Source: Bedellia somnulentella (taxonomy: Eukaryota > Arthropoda > Insecta > Lepidoptera > Bedelliidae). From it: a stretch of 64,000 nucleotides of DNA. The stretch is from contig OY755175.1 in the NCBI GenBank assembly GCA_963576735.1, positions 7,518,401-7,582,400 of the forward strand, written 5' to 3'. The notes under the pieces were generated by a model. The model had not been told where the DNA came from, searched no databases, and saw nothing but the letters and a program-made list of their open reading frames with translations. Below are positions 10,287 through 22,200 of this stretch, in pieces; position 1 is the stretch's first letter, and every line of letters starts with the position of its first letter. The translations under genes were made by a program, and so were the position numbers.

Positions 10287-10935
10287 CCATTCATATCAAA
10301 AACAATTATTGAAGACTGTATGAAAATAGGACCAGTGGTAATAAAGATTATGGTAACAAAGGTTTTGTACAAACTTTCAAATGTTTTCTCATCCTAAACG
10401 CATGCGTACCGTTTCCGTTTCGTTGTGGGTAAAACTCTTATATCCATATACGGCTAGAAATCCCTTAATTTTACCACAGATAATATAATACTATACTAGT
10501 ACAGATACCCAATCCCATACAACGAAATGTGATGTGCTTAAATACCCTTATTCGACGGGCTATTTTTTAATTGCTATATTGTCCGCTAGATGGCGTCAAA
10601 TTCGCACGCATCGTAGCAAATGTAAAGCACATAGTAGTTCAACATAAGGTCACAGATGTCACTACAAAATGATTAAAACAAAATGCATTACAAAGCCCGT
10701 TATATCTTAACTCGGCTAATATTAGGAAATGGCGGCTGCGGGGCGCGCGGGGCGGGGGCGCCTCGGTAACACGAGCGAGGCAGATTTTATTACTTTATGA
10801 CTTTCTTTCACTAAATGTTTATCTGCAAATTATGGTCAAGGACAAAATCGTCGACAAGGCCAACGTACGAGTATTACATCCGTTTGTAGATTTTTGCTTG
10901 TAATGATAACAGTGTCCTTGTCGATATTCTTCTCT
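10287..10935. other. Intergenic with a short GC-rich island
   Basis: Mostly AT-rich. The exceptions are 10731-10786, a run of G/C with several CpGs and a GGGGCGGGG box following AATGGCGGCTG, and an AGATGGCG motif at 10588-10595. The island could be the 5' end of an unrecognised plus-strand gene (a short ATG frame is followed by GGTAACAC), but no downstream exon is visible. Confidence 0.4.
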
Positions 10936-11160
10936 GCTATGTGTCGGCTTAGAATAGCACTACCCCATTTCTTACCGTAATGGTTCGTAATAGACGGCTA
11001 AAGGTATTGGGGCTTTTGGGTGATTTTAAGGCGATTCTGTTGGGGACCCACCATTAAAAATCTTTGTTTTATAATGTTATCCCAACACAAGTTCCAAAAG
11101 TGGCGAACGAATTTCTTATTCCGAAGCTCTGGCTCCCCCTTCTAGGGATTTATAGCCGAA
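10936..11160 (+). mobile_element. SINE-like family A copy
   Basis: Head GTGTCGGCTTAGAATAGC near 10941 through ATTTATAGCCG at 11159, plus-strand sense. It is more diverged than the copies near 33 kb. Confidence 0.75.
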
Positions 11161-11743
11161 AATAAATGTGTGAATAATGATATTCTGTTCATTAAAATTA
11201 AATAAACAGAATATACACATTTATTTATTTGATAACATCGTGCAAGACGTATTCGTGCGGTAGTGGCGGCGCGGCGTATAATAGCACTACTCCGCATCAT
11301 TCCGTCAGTGAGGTATTGAGCGACTGATTTGAGTTGTTTAGTTTGAGGAATAGAATAAAGTTTGCGGCTTGAAGGTTTAATTTCATTGATTGGTTGGCGA
11401 TGTGGTGATGGACCATAATTATTTAATAAAAAAAATGTATCTTCCACAAGCTGACATTACACAAGCATCTGTGGGTTTGTCGCATTCAAACTTCTGGTTA
11501 TTACTATACTTACTAAAATGTCAGCTCAAAATAGTATCATTTAATATTATAATACATTATAATTAATTTTACTGGGTTATGTGGCTCGAAGGTTAACCCA
11601 TTTCCAAAATTAATGATTCTTTTATAATCTATTCTCCACATAAAGCGGCTAATATTTTGAAAATGTTGAAAGTATTATTAGAGAAGTATATTTAAAAAAT
11701 CTATAGCTGGTTTCAACTGCAGTCATACGGACATTTAACTCAA
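11161..11743. other. Intergenic, nothing assigned
   Basis: The minus strand is open at 11142-11447 and translates to a basic peptide containing TDGMMRSSAIIRRAATTARI. I cannot relate it to a family, and the frame runs into the family A copy. No other feature is visible. Confidence 0.4.
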
Positions 11744-11950
11744 GCTCAAACGTTAACGCCGAATATCCCCGAACGGGGTCGGCAGAGGTATTAATACTTC
11801 TGATAATCACGTGACATTGTCACCGGGTGTTCAGAGTACCCACGTTTTGCTCGGACAGTGTACTCACGTGATAGGGGACAGGGTTAGAAAACTAGTCGTC
11901 TGCAAGATAAGCGGTGTTCTACCCAGTGAGCTACCAAGCCGTTATCTAGG
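11744..11950 (-). mobile_element. SINE-like family B copy, internally deleted
   Basis: Reads AACGTTAACGCCGAATATC, CACGTGACATTGTCACC and GTACTCACGTGATAGGG. It then jumps to the tRNA-like head (CTAGTCGTCTGCAAGATA ... TACCCAGTGAGCTACC). The central part present in the 58-kb copy is missing. Confidence 0.75.
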
Positions 11951-12144
11951 TACCTACGCGCTACACCTTCAGTACAGAATACTTATCCTATTTCTAAAAA
12001 GTATTTATCAATCTTGCCACCTCACATACTGACATACATATTATCATTTCTCATACCGTTGGAGTAACAGAAAATATAAATCTCATTGTTTAATCATAAT
12101 GCAAAATGCTGTATACCTGGCTGTTTAAAAAAAAAAAACATTAT

Positions 12145-12290
12145 TACATACATAAATATACTTACGACTATAAATCTCTAGAAGGGGTAGCCAAAGCTTC
12201 GAAAAAGTCAATCACTGAGTTATTAATATTAATTCAAACGTTCACACCGCAAATCCCCGACGGTAGTGCAGGCAGAGGTACTAATACTTA
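12145..12290 (-). repeat. Fragments of family A and family B
   Basis: A family A 3' piece (GACTATAAATCTCTAGAAGG, 12160-12200) is followed by a family B 3' piece (GGCAGAGGTACTAATACTT, ending 12290). Confidence 0.6.
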
Positions 12291-12330
12291 AAATCAACTT
12301 TCTACAACAAAGTACTAACAGATATAAAAA

Positions 12331-12568
12331 TAACATACATACATATACTCACGGCTATGAAACCCAAGAAGGGGTAGCCAGAGCTTCATAGCTAGAAACT
12401 CCTCAGTCACATTTAAAAGTTGATAGGGGAGAAAATGGTATAAACAAATTATCGTTAGTGATTGGCCTCCAGAAATCCCTTAAAAGCCCCAATACCGTAA
12501 GTCGCCTCTTACGTTCACCCGCCGGAAGAAATGGGGTAGCGACATTCTAAGCCGACACTACACGGCTA
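12331..12568 (-). mobile_element. SINE-like family A copy
   Basis: Near-complete minus-sense copy with a CATACATACATATACTC tail at 12333 and CCGACACTACACGGC head at 12553-12567. Confidence 0.75.
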
Positions 12569-12639
12569 AAAAATAGTGATAAGACATGGAACAAGGTTAT
12601 TTTTGAGCGATGCGGCAGGAATTAAAATTACATTATATA

Positions 12640-12870
12640 TTCTCACGCCGTTAGTTCACATTGGGATAGTTAGAGACTATCGATCGCCACTTTGTACGAC
12701 CCTGGCAAACTTGGGACACTTGTTTTAAGCACAGTCTCTTTTTGGTCCAAACGTGTACGCCGAGGTCGTTAAAAAATTAAAATCACTTAAAAAGCCCCTA
12801 TACCCCGTGAGTCGCCTCTTGCAATCACCCACGAGTAGTAATGGGGTAGTGTTATTTTAAGTCGACAATT
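12640..12870 (-). repeat. RTE-type LINE 3' end plus family A fragment
   Basis: 12647-12765 matches the minus-sense RTE 3' end seen more fully at 46012-46230 (ATCGATCGCCACTTTGTACG). The 12775-12868 segment is the 5' part of family A. Both are degenerate. Confidence 0.6.
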
Positions 12871-13340
12871 ATCACCAATTCGATTATTTGAACGCAAATC
12901 AAAACAAGTTAGATACGTCACTAAACACCATCTCATTTTGGCGCCATCTATTGTCAGTAGTTGAAATCACTAAACATTTTAGTTAAATAGATGTAGTTCT
13001 ACAATAATCATTTGGGAGTACAATTTCATAAAAACAAAAATACAGTTTTTTTATTTTTTGCTTATATTTGTAATAATTTATGTTTTATGGTATTAAGTGA
13101 CATAATAAATTACCATGTTATATTTATCTAACTGTCTTTTGGCTTTTTAAACGATAATTAGCCACTTTAAGTTTTTATTTAAAAAGGCGACTATATCTCA
13201 ACTCCATCTATTGAGCTTAGAAGTAACTAAAAACATTTTGTATGAGATGGTATACCATGATTTTACTGATATCTTCAGAATTGGAAAATTTTTAGTCACT
13301 CCGTTGTTTAGTGAGGATTTTTTTGTAAGGTAAAAGAGGG
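12871..13340. other. Intergenic, nothing recognised
   Basis: AT-rich. It has one GGCGCCATCT motif at 12940-12949 (reverse of AGATGGCGCC) and no coding potential. Confidence 0.5.
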
Positions 13341-13349
13341 GTTGCCACC

Positions 13350-13690
13350 AACAACTTTTTGGGGTACCTCTCCACCAGACATGTGCTATGCAGCTATGCT
13401 GCGAAGATGTACAAGCTGTGTGTGTATCCATGTGACTCTTTCGACCAATACTAAGCTATGTAGCTGTGCGAGGAAGATGCGCCTCCGCAAAGTAGCTGTG
13501 CAAGAAAGTTGCGCATCTCTAGCTATGCTACGTATTGATAGTACGCATCCATAGCACACATCCTTCCATATAAACACATATCTTAGTCGAATCCGTTTCC
13601 ACCGGTGCTATGCTACGTGCACCGAGGTATATGATTGGTGGATATCAAACGCAACGTGGAAAGGCACCCTGAAGACTCCACTAAAAAAAG
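13350..13690. repeat. Cluster of AGCTATGC motifs, possible MITE
   Basis: At least five variants of AGCTATGCTACG occur on the plus strand between 13386 and 13615 (GCAGCTATGCTGCG, GTAGCTGTGCGAGG, GTAGCTGTGCAAG, CTAGCTATGCTACG, TGCTATGCTACGTG). The block is richer in G+C than its flanks and partly self-complementary near its edges (CCACCA... / ...TGGTGG). It resembles a small DNA transposon with sub-terminal repeats, but I cannot fix its ends. Confidence 0.45.
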
Positions 13691-15054
13691 TATATTTTCT
13701 AATAATTACAACACATGGGAATAAATAAAACCAAATATTTTGCATTACATTAGTGATTTAATTTGAAGCTTTTCGTAGCGAAATTGCACAGTTGACATCA
13801 CATACAATAGAATAGGCCCGAATGGTATTTCCATAGTACTTTATACTGGTTCAACAAATCGGACCGAGGAAGCAAATAATAATTCAGTCTTTAAAACTAC
13901 TACAAATAGGTTGTATTTCTTTTAAACTGCAACGCGAAAGTCGCAGTAGCTTCCCAAAAGAGACTAAATTTCCTAATTCCATATAAATACCGCTTAAAAT
14001 AAAAAAGAATCGAAATGTTTAACAAAACAATGCATACTAAACTTTTACACTTGCACAACTCAAATTATCAACTAAAGTCTGTATACAGAACAAAGTAGGT
14101 ACAAATAATAATATTTGTAAATATATATTTAACTCCGTGAAACGTAATCCCTGGCATTGAGGCCTTAAAATAAATAGGTACTTAGTTTACCAATTATATT
14201 TAAAATAATAAATGGACAATAAAAAATGGAAGAACAAAAAGTATATTTTAATATGTATACATCTTACAATAAATTATCTACATGTTGGGAAATAGCGAAG
14301 GTGCAGTGAGTTGGTTACAAACAAGCTACGGGACCATATTTGAAAAAGAAGTTTTTAACCATTAATATTTACAATTTTTGAAAGGCCACATGAACAATTT
14401 CAAGATAAAAAAGTTCATGACAAAATACCTAGAAGTCCTAAAAAATCATATGCATTGTGTACCGAAAAACCAAGCTAAGACTGAAGAAAAGACAATAACA
14501 ATAATTTTAAACGGAGACCAAATAAAGTTCAGTCTGAACATAGAAATAACACCACAAAGTTGGAAATCCGAGATCAATTTTTTTATGTTAAAATTTACTG
14601 TAATGTTAGACTAATCTTTAAATAATAAGAGTTGTATCTTTAACTTAATTAGTATGAACACCTTACTTAGACTCTGCATGTGCTCAAAGATAAATTCATA
14701 TTTGATCAGCTATTTAATACTCCATCTCGTATTAAAGTTGCAAATCAGTTGTAAATTATAAGAAAATCATTGATAAACCACGCAAAACTAATAATGCTCT
14801 TAGGCACAGTTAATACTGCAACAAAATGCCAGTTTAGTATTTTTTGCTTGCTATAAAACAGGCTATGGCTCAAATCTATTCTGATATAAAGATGATAGTT
14901 GCATTGGTTGGTGCAGTAAGGAACACAAAATAATCCTAAAGAAAAAAAATATGCGTACATAGATATTTCTTTACCGTCAAACAAAAACCAGGGTGCCTAC
15001 AAAACAGAATAACAATTCAAAGATTAACTCAAAAGACAAAAGCAGCTCTTATCA
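13691..15054. other. Sequence downstream of AMBRA1, nothing recognised
   Basis: Uniformly AT-rich. The plus-strand frame at 14378-14614 has biased composition and no family resemblance. It may be intergenic, or part of a longer AMBRA1 3' UTR if a distal polyadenylation site is used. Confidence 0.4.
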
Positions 15055-15060
15055 TTTATT
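15055..15060 (-). terminator. Candidate polyadenylation signal of AMBRA1
   Basis: AATAAA on the minus strand, about 440 bp after the stop codon. It is the first canonical hexamer downstream of the stop. Confidence 0.45.
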
Positions 15061-15309
15061 AACTTATTTTAGGGTTAAAATATCTTTATAGATAATTCAA
15101 TCATTTACAATAAACATACATCAAACCGAAGTCCATTCATTCAACTTATAAAATCTACTTAAATATTATGCAGTTCTCGTAGCAACAACATATTTAAACC
15201 ATCATTTCGCGTATACTTCTAATTCTTTGTTATGGCATCTTGCTCCTCAAAAAAATACGAAATGAATATTTAAATGTTGTTGCTGAGAGCTGCGTGTATG
15301 TTAACGGCC

Positions 15310-15460
15310 GAACTCCATTTTAGAACAAACTAGTTTTTCCTAGACCAAACCAGTTCATCCATTAGGTGATAGGATAAACCGGTATAGACTAGGCTAAACT
15401 GGTTCGCCCTTTGGTTGCTAGGAGAAACTAGTTTTTCCCACAATCGGGTTTGGCCAGTAA
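15310..15460. repeat. Repeated AAACYRGTTT motifs in the AMBRA1 3' UTR
   Basis: Near-palindromic units alternate with CCTAG/CTAGG: AACAAACTAGTTTTTCCTAG, AAACCAGTTCATCC, GGATAAACCGGTATAG, CTAAACTGGTTCGCC, GGAGAAACTAGTTTTTCCC. They lie 40-190 bp past the stop codon and could form a structured RNA or be a degenerate palindromic repeat. Confidence 0.5.
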
Positions 15461-15500
15461 CACATATATGATTTGATAATGTAGTATATAGTGAGATAAT

Positions 15501-15655
15501 TTAACTCATGATGATGAGTTGTCCTGTATTATTTGCGTACACCAAACCCTGGCCAGGCTGAGGTGCCCAGCGCAGGCAGTTTAAGCTGGTGAATCCTTGC
15601 TCCCAGTTCTGCTCGAGTTCTTTGATTGGCGAAAGACCAGTGCGACTTGAGCTTT
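15501..15655 (-). CDS. AMBRA1: AMBRA1 exon 12 (last, with stop)
   Basis: Acceptor CATTCGCAG precedes it. It completes a Glu codon with the preceding exon and encodes [20 protein letters not shown], then [20 protein letters not shown], ending GQLIIMS and TAA at 15503-15501. The [13 protein letters not shown] segment is the conserved AMBRA1 C-terminus. It ends shortly after, without the longer tail of vertebrate proteins. Confidence 0.9.
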
Positions 15656-16184
15656 CTGCGAATGCAATTTATTAAAATTAGTGATTTTTATTTATTTTGT
15701 TTGGAGATAGTAACTTGTATTCGACATGAAGGCAAAGCACAATGGTCCATTTTTTTAGTTTAAAACGTGATGAAAGGACTTTCAAACACACTTTTCTAGG
15801 TTAAAGCTACCTTTTTTCAAAAAGATTTACTCATGAAGAAAAGATTTACTTTTGAAGATTTTCTGCCAACCATTCTCGTATATGTTATCAACTATTTCGT
15901 TATTTTTTCCACTGAAGAAGTGATGATGTTAATTTATCAGTTATCTCTACCGCGTTAATATGTAACAATTAAATTATTACAAAATAATCTCATTAGTATC
16001 CAAAATTACATAAGAATTCTAATAAAAAAAACCTTGATTTAACTGTGTGAGAAACCATTCAAATATCTATACTTATAATAAATCTGTAGAGAGGTCAATT
16101 CTGTACATGAAATATATTTTCAAAATAACTATCAGGGGGTGATTAGTGATCGATACTGATGCCAAAAATGCAATCAGTAAAATT

Positions 16185-16222
<38 letters not shown>

Positions 16223-19200
16223 GGTTTGTATGTTCCTTATGGAAACAAAAACTACTCGACGGATTTTAACGAAACTTGGCACAATTATTCTTCATACTCC
16301 TGGGCAGGTTTTTGTATACTTTCCAGCAAAGTAGTAAAGGGGAATTTTGGGAAATTTTGGGAAAACGGGAGAAGTTACTCCATTTTTTAAGCTTCCGTTG
16401 CGTGTGCAGCCTTAATGGTTAAACTTACACAGAAATCATGTATGACGGAAATATTCTTCATAAACTTATCTAAAAAAAAATCCTCAACAGTTTATGTCTA
16501 TCTTTTACGGTTGACTCACTATAACACGTGTAATTCCTGATAGCTTAGCAGTTCGGAACATTCTGATTATATTTGTTTACTCTTACGTTTGTAAACCTCT
16601 CACTCATCTCTAATTTAAAAAAGGTAACATTATTACCTATTCAATAAAAAAAGAATCATAGAAATCGGAAGAGAAACACCGAAATTATACATAAAATAAG
16701 CCATCGCGCCCGTGACCTAAACCATATCTTTACTAATTTACATATAACATACTAGATGGCGCCAGTAGTTGCATCCTACATCACGAAATGATTTATTTTT
16801 TAGATTGTTATAAATACTTCATAGCGTTTTATTCCAAAATTTGCTTTTAAACGGAAATACTGAACCGTTCATTAAAGCGCATTCAAAATCACCAAACTAC
16901 ACTGTTTAGGGAGTGCTATAAATTTAATAAATTGAAAACATTGCGCTGAATTTCACAATACTTAAGCAGTGACTGAAGAAAGAAACCTCAGATATTTAAA
17001 AAAACAACGCTACCCGTGCGAAGCTGGGACGATCCACTAGTAATTAATAAAACCATAATTACCCAACGGAGAAAGCCGGTAAAGCAGAGCAAACACATTG
17101 TTCCTGGCATGTGGCACAGAGGAGAACCTTCGCGAGCCTAATCCCACGGCTAAATGTCGAGCCGTCGGCGACAGCGCCACTGACACGGCACTCTGCTCCA
17201 GCACTGCTGTGTGCAGACACTGGCCTAGACGACCCCATTCTAAGCAGTATACACCTACGAGAAATTATATATTTGAGGTTATGTAATATGGTAATTACAA
17301 CAACCTTTATTTTAGTATTTTATTCTTACTTTACTCCCAAAAGGGGCTGAGGTATTTCCAATTTCTTAGCTCTGGCTACCCCTTCTAGGGATTTATTTTT
17401 GTAACAACCGTGATAACTCAGTGGGAGACCGCTGCTCCTCAAGTAGGAGACGCAAGTTTAAATCCTGAGTCATGTTACAACAACAATCTGTCTTTTCTAA
17501 TCATATGTTGATAAGTTGGTAAGATGTTGCTAAAGACCAGTAACAGCGCACTGACGCTGCACTCTGCTCTAGCACTGCCATGTGGAGACACTGGCCTGGG
17601 CGACCCTATTCCAGGACTGCCTACATACTGTGTACACTGGTACACCAATGAGGAATATTGGGCTTTATGTGGTACCTAGATGAAATAACGATAATTGTGT
17701 CCCATTTATAAAATCTTCATTTGTGTTGGGTTGTATGAAAACTACTCGAAATGTTTAATCAATTCCATAATAAATATCCCTATTGCACAGAGACGTTTAT
17801 AAGGAACATGCAGGTTAAAAACGCCCCCGAAATCAAACCTAGTATGTGAAATAGGTTTCTTTGGCAATTATTACAAACAAAATTCTTAAATTCAGCTCAC
17901 AAATCTCAATTAAAATTATATAAGTCAGCTTTGTTACATAATCACACAACTTACCAAGCCAATGGTTAGTATTCCTCAAACGTGGAACCGGCAGAAGAGC
18001 TACCAACAGTCGTCCATCTTTGGATATGTCAATACTTGCGTCATTGTGGATTTTACATCTCTGCACCACCACATTTTTGGTGTCTGTAATAAATACGCAA
18101 TAAATTATATTTGTTCGGTTGAATAGTATTCATATAATAAATATTTGAAAATCAATTTGAACTTCAAAATTCTTACAAAGCCATACGTTTTGACTATTTT
18201 GTAATTAATGTCGTAAATATATCGTTTATGATCACAAAAATAAGAAAATGTGAGTAATCTTTTATGAAACTTTTCTTTACTTTTTCATTTCCTTACGTAG
18301 TTATGCCGTCGATCGGGAAAATGTTGCTTTGATATTTTGCGTAGAAAACATCCTGAAGAAACACTAAAGGCTCTTTCTTCGAAGCCCTTTAGAACAACTA
18401 CAATTAATACACTTTAAAGCTCAAACACACATAAATACACACATACACCCAGACGCACAAACACACACTTGAAATAAAATTGTTCATAAGTATTTCCGTT
18501 ACAAATTCAGTTAAGTTTATTTAATGTAATTTGAAGTACTTTAAGAAACATTATTCTAGATTACGTTACATAGCGTTCTGCTAAAAGATTTACACATTGA
18601 ACGTCACCGGTCTATTATTACATATATTTTTTTTAAATTAGCTGCCCTCTAGTTTGTGAGTACACTGTCCAAGCAAAACATGAGTAGTCTGAACACCACG
18701 TGACCATAATTTCGAGTGATCTTCCAAATATTAATATCTCTGTTACTGAAACATATATTTGGCACGATAAATTGTTATATTTAAAAATGATTGTTAATAG
18801 ATTAAGTGCTGTTGGTTTTATTCAATCATTAATAATGACAATGATCAAAAACAATGGTTCTCATTACTATCAGCAAAATCTATTACTTACTATCAGCAAT
18901 ATCAGGTGTGTCTCCCTTAGTGAAATCCCAAGCCTGCACTCGGTGCGTAGGCGAAGGCAGGGCGTCCACGAACCCGGACTCGAATAGTCCACCCACACCG
19001 GGACCGCCTCCTTCCTCTACTGCTAGAGCATTCTACAAGTAGTCATTGCAAATTCGTTAGTATTTATTTAGAGTTATAAAATAATTTAGGTCGTAAATTG
19101 TTTATGAAAATAATTTTAATTATGGTGGAATAAAGTACTCGGTAGATATAAAATATATTTGAATGATTAAGTTGTAAATAAATTTGTTCTAAAAGTAATG

Positions 19201-22200
19201 TGGCTCATTATGTATTCGTATACATTTCAAATGGTGTCCCGGATAAATAAACTTCCTTACTTAACGTCAATTAAACTAAAGTAAAATTTAATTTACCTGT
19301 TCTGGACTAACATTGAATTAAAATAATTAATTTTTTGGACTAAATCTAAATTTTCCTGTTATAACTAAAATTCTTAATAATACTACTTTGCACTGTTGTA
19401 AGAGTTTCAATCTGTATCCATGTTTTCAATATCTTACTTGCTTTCACTATAATTGTAAATTGTTTTGAGAGCTTATATACAAAACATATACAAAGTATCG
19501 AAATGGAACAACTGCACCGCGACTGTTATAAGAGATCACTTTCGTAAAGAATTTATCGATATATTGTATAGAATTCAACAAAATCGCATACCATTTTTTA
19601 TAGCTACGATAAGTTCGATAATAAGTATGATTCCTAAAATAGCTTGAAGTTATAATTAAAGAGTGGTTTACCAATGTATGTATATGAACGGAACGGGGTG
19701 TAGGGTAAAAAAAATATGTTATAAATAAAGTTTTCGAACACAAACAGATTAGTATTTCAGGACAGAAATAATTCTTACCTGAGCTAGTATAATTGGTTGC
19801 AAGTACTCGTGGATACGAGGCAATCGTTGCGGCTGCAGTCCTTGGCCCTCGTTTACGGCCAAATTATTCACTTGTACTAATGGCACGGCAACGTTGTTTA
19901 AAATAGAATCGAATGGTCGATGGCCTTCGCGGGAACTCAGATCATTCCGAGTCGTCAATATGTGTGGTCTATATGAACCTGAAGTTCGACGGCTGCTTAT
20001 TTCAGGAGCATTATTTAATGGCGATTGGCCATCGGACTGGTTTTCGCTGTTAGATGGCATCGCGAACATTTCTCTTACAGACGAAGGAGTATATAGACGT
20101 ATCGTCTGAAGTCGACGCAACCTGGTCCTTGCTGCGGTACGTAATCTAATAGCGTGCATATGAGCTATTCTAAATAGATTGACTCTATGTTCGAACTCGT
20201 TCATAGTTTCAGATCGCGATAAATTTTGTTCCCGCGCCCCTCCGTTGTCACCGGACGGTCCTGGCGCGTTAGGCGGCACATTAGGGCTGACATTGGAAGG
20301 TCCGGCCACTGGTTCTTCACTCTCTTTACTTGACTGAGAAGTTTTAGGTTTCTTTTTAGAGGGCACGTATCGTACCGCTGGTATCCTGTAATTGGAACAA
20401 GGTGGCAACACCTTTTTCTTAGTTATTGGGTGAGCATTAGGATTTGTTCGATGTAAAGCTTTCTGTTTTTTACATTCTAAATATACTTCTCTCCTGGTTC
20501 TCGCCGTAACTGAATTATTCCTATTAACATCAGCAATTTGAACTGCTAATCGATTACTCCATCTTTGAGTAGCTGCTTCGATATGAGCAATATTTGCCGT
20601 TATCTGGTTTTGGATGTTATCTGTTGACGTAGATGGTCTACTAGTAGAAGATGTTGCTTTTGGCGTTTTATTGTCCTTATCGTCATCGGAGTCACTACTG
20701 GGCCAAGAAGATGTTGAGTTATTTGAATCATTATTTCTACTTGTTTCACTTTGGGTGTTTGGTAGGGTGCTTTCTGTATTCTCCCCATTCTCTCTAGGTC
20801 TCCCATTATCGTCATCTTCATTCGTATCCATGGGCTCCTCGTTTCGCACTGCTGGAGTATTAGCAGCATCCCTCCTATTAAGTCTGTTAGTCATTAACAT
20901 CAAACATGTTAAGGCTAATGCTTTTTTAAGCATTCTTAGCATATTTACAATAAGTTGGCTCAAACCACGCTCTTCAAGGCAATCCATCATCATCTTGAAT
21001 ATTATAGATAAGACTTGCATGGCCCGCATTCGTATTTCGTTTCTAGTACTATGTACTTCCGAAGCACGCCTAGTATCTTGCCGATTTGGCCTAGTTGAAT
21101 GTCTTACGCCCCACCTACTTGCATGAGCTCGCCTCCTAAATTCTTCTTCTAACCGCAATCTATAATTCGTCTGTAGTCTTCGCCTCGCTGCTAAAGAGTT
21201 ACGCAATTTATACAAAGATCTCAATTGGCTCGCTCGTCTCTGCGACTGCCGTGTTTCATTCATTCTACTATCATTGGTGGTGCTTGTTGAGGGACCTTGA
21301 CCATTATCCGTTTCCAGTGAACCATTTACATTTGTTTCACCTTGAGGCTGTTCGCCATCATTATTATTTTCAACTCCATCTTCAGCGTCTCTATTATTTC
21401 TGCTAGTATTAGTGGGTCTTGCAGGGCTATCAGTGTTACGAGTTGAACTAGATATTTGAGTCAACAACCGACATCTTTCTAGTAAACCTCTGGTAAAATA
21501 TGAAGGCACATCTTGTCGCTCAGTTTGCCGATGTAAAGAAAGAACACGGCGGCGTAGATTCTCCCACATGATTTTTAAATCTCTCATCGAAATACAAGAG
21601 CCCTTTAACCACACATCAGACAAATGTACGGTGTGTTTATGTAAAGCATTAACAGCAAATCTTACTTTTCTAAATGCTTCTTCCGAAGATATGTTACTAC
21701 CAGATACGTTGGGAGATAAACTCAAGGGGTCATTTATCCAATAATTGTCTCGACTAGTAGACGGTCTGTTAGTGTCCATATCGGTGGAACTCCTATGACT
21801 TCTATCGCTCATAGGTGTTTCATTTCTGGTTCTACTAGACGATGGTCGATTATCGTGATCACCAGTACTGTGACTCCTAACTCTAAACCGATTAGATGAA
21901 ACAGAAATGTTAAACATGTTATCGTCAGCGTTATGATTTTCTTCTCTACCATCGTGAACACTTAGTTCAACGACCATTCTATTGGTAGCTTGTCGTCCAC
22001 TTTCCGTCGAATTAGCAGTATTAGGATTTTCGGGACGAGATGCTGCGTCTCTTGTTTCAGACATGTTTACTTCTAAATGCTCATTTTCAGAGTCAGATTC
22101 TGACGAAAGGAATTCATGTCCAAGTATAGATTCGAAAAGACTCATTGTAGGTCTTGGTGGACGCAGTCTAGGTCTGGCGGACGAGCCGGGAGAACGCAGA

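Noticed and set aside
11142..11447. 101-codon minus-strand frame
   Set aside because: Overlaps a family A copy at one end, and its peptide has no recognisable motif.
16146..16334. Frame encoding repeated CLSV residues
   Set aside because: It is the translation of the TGTC microsatellite inside a Helitron.
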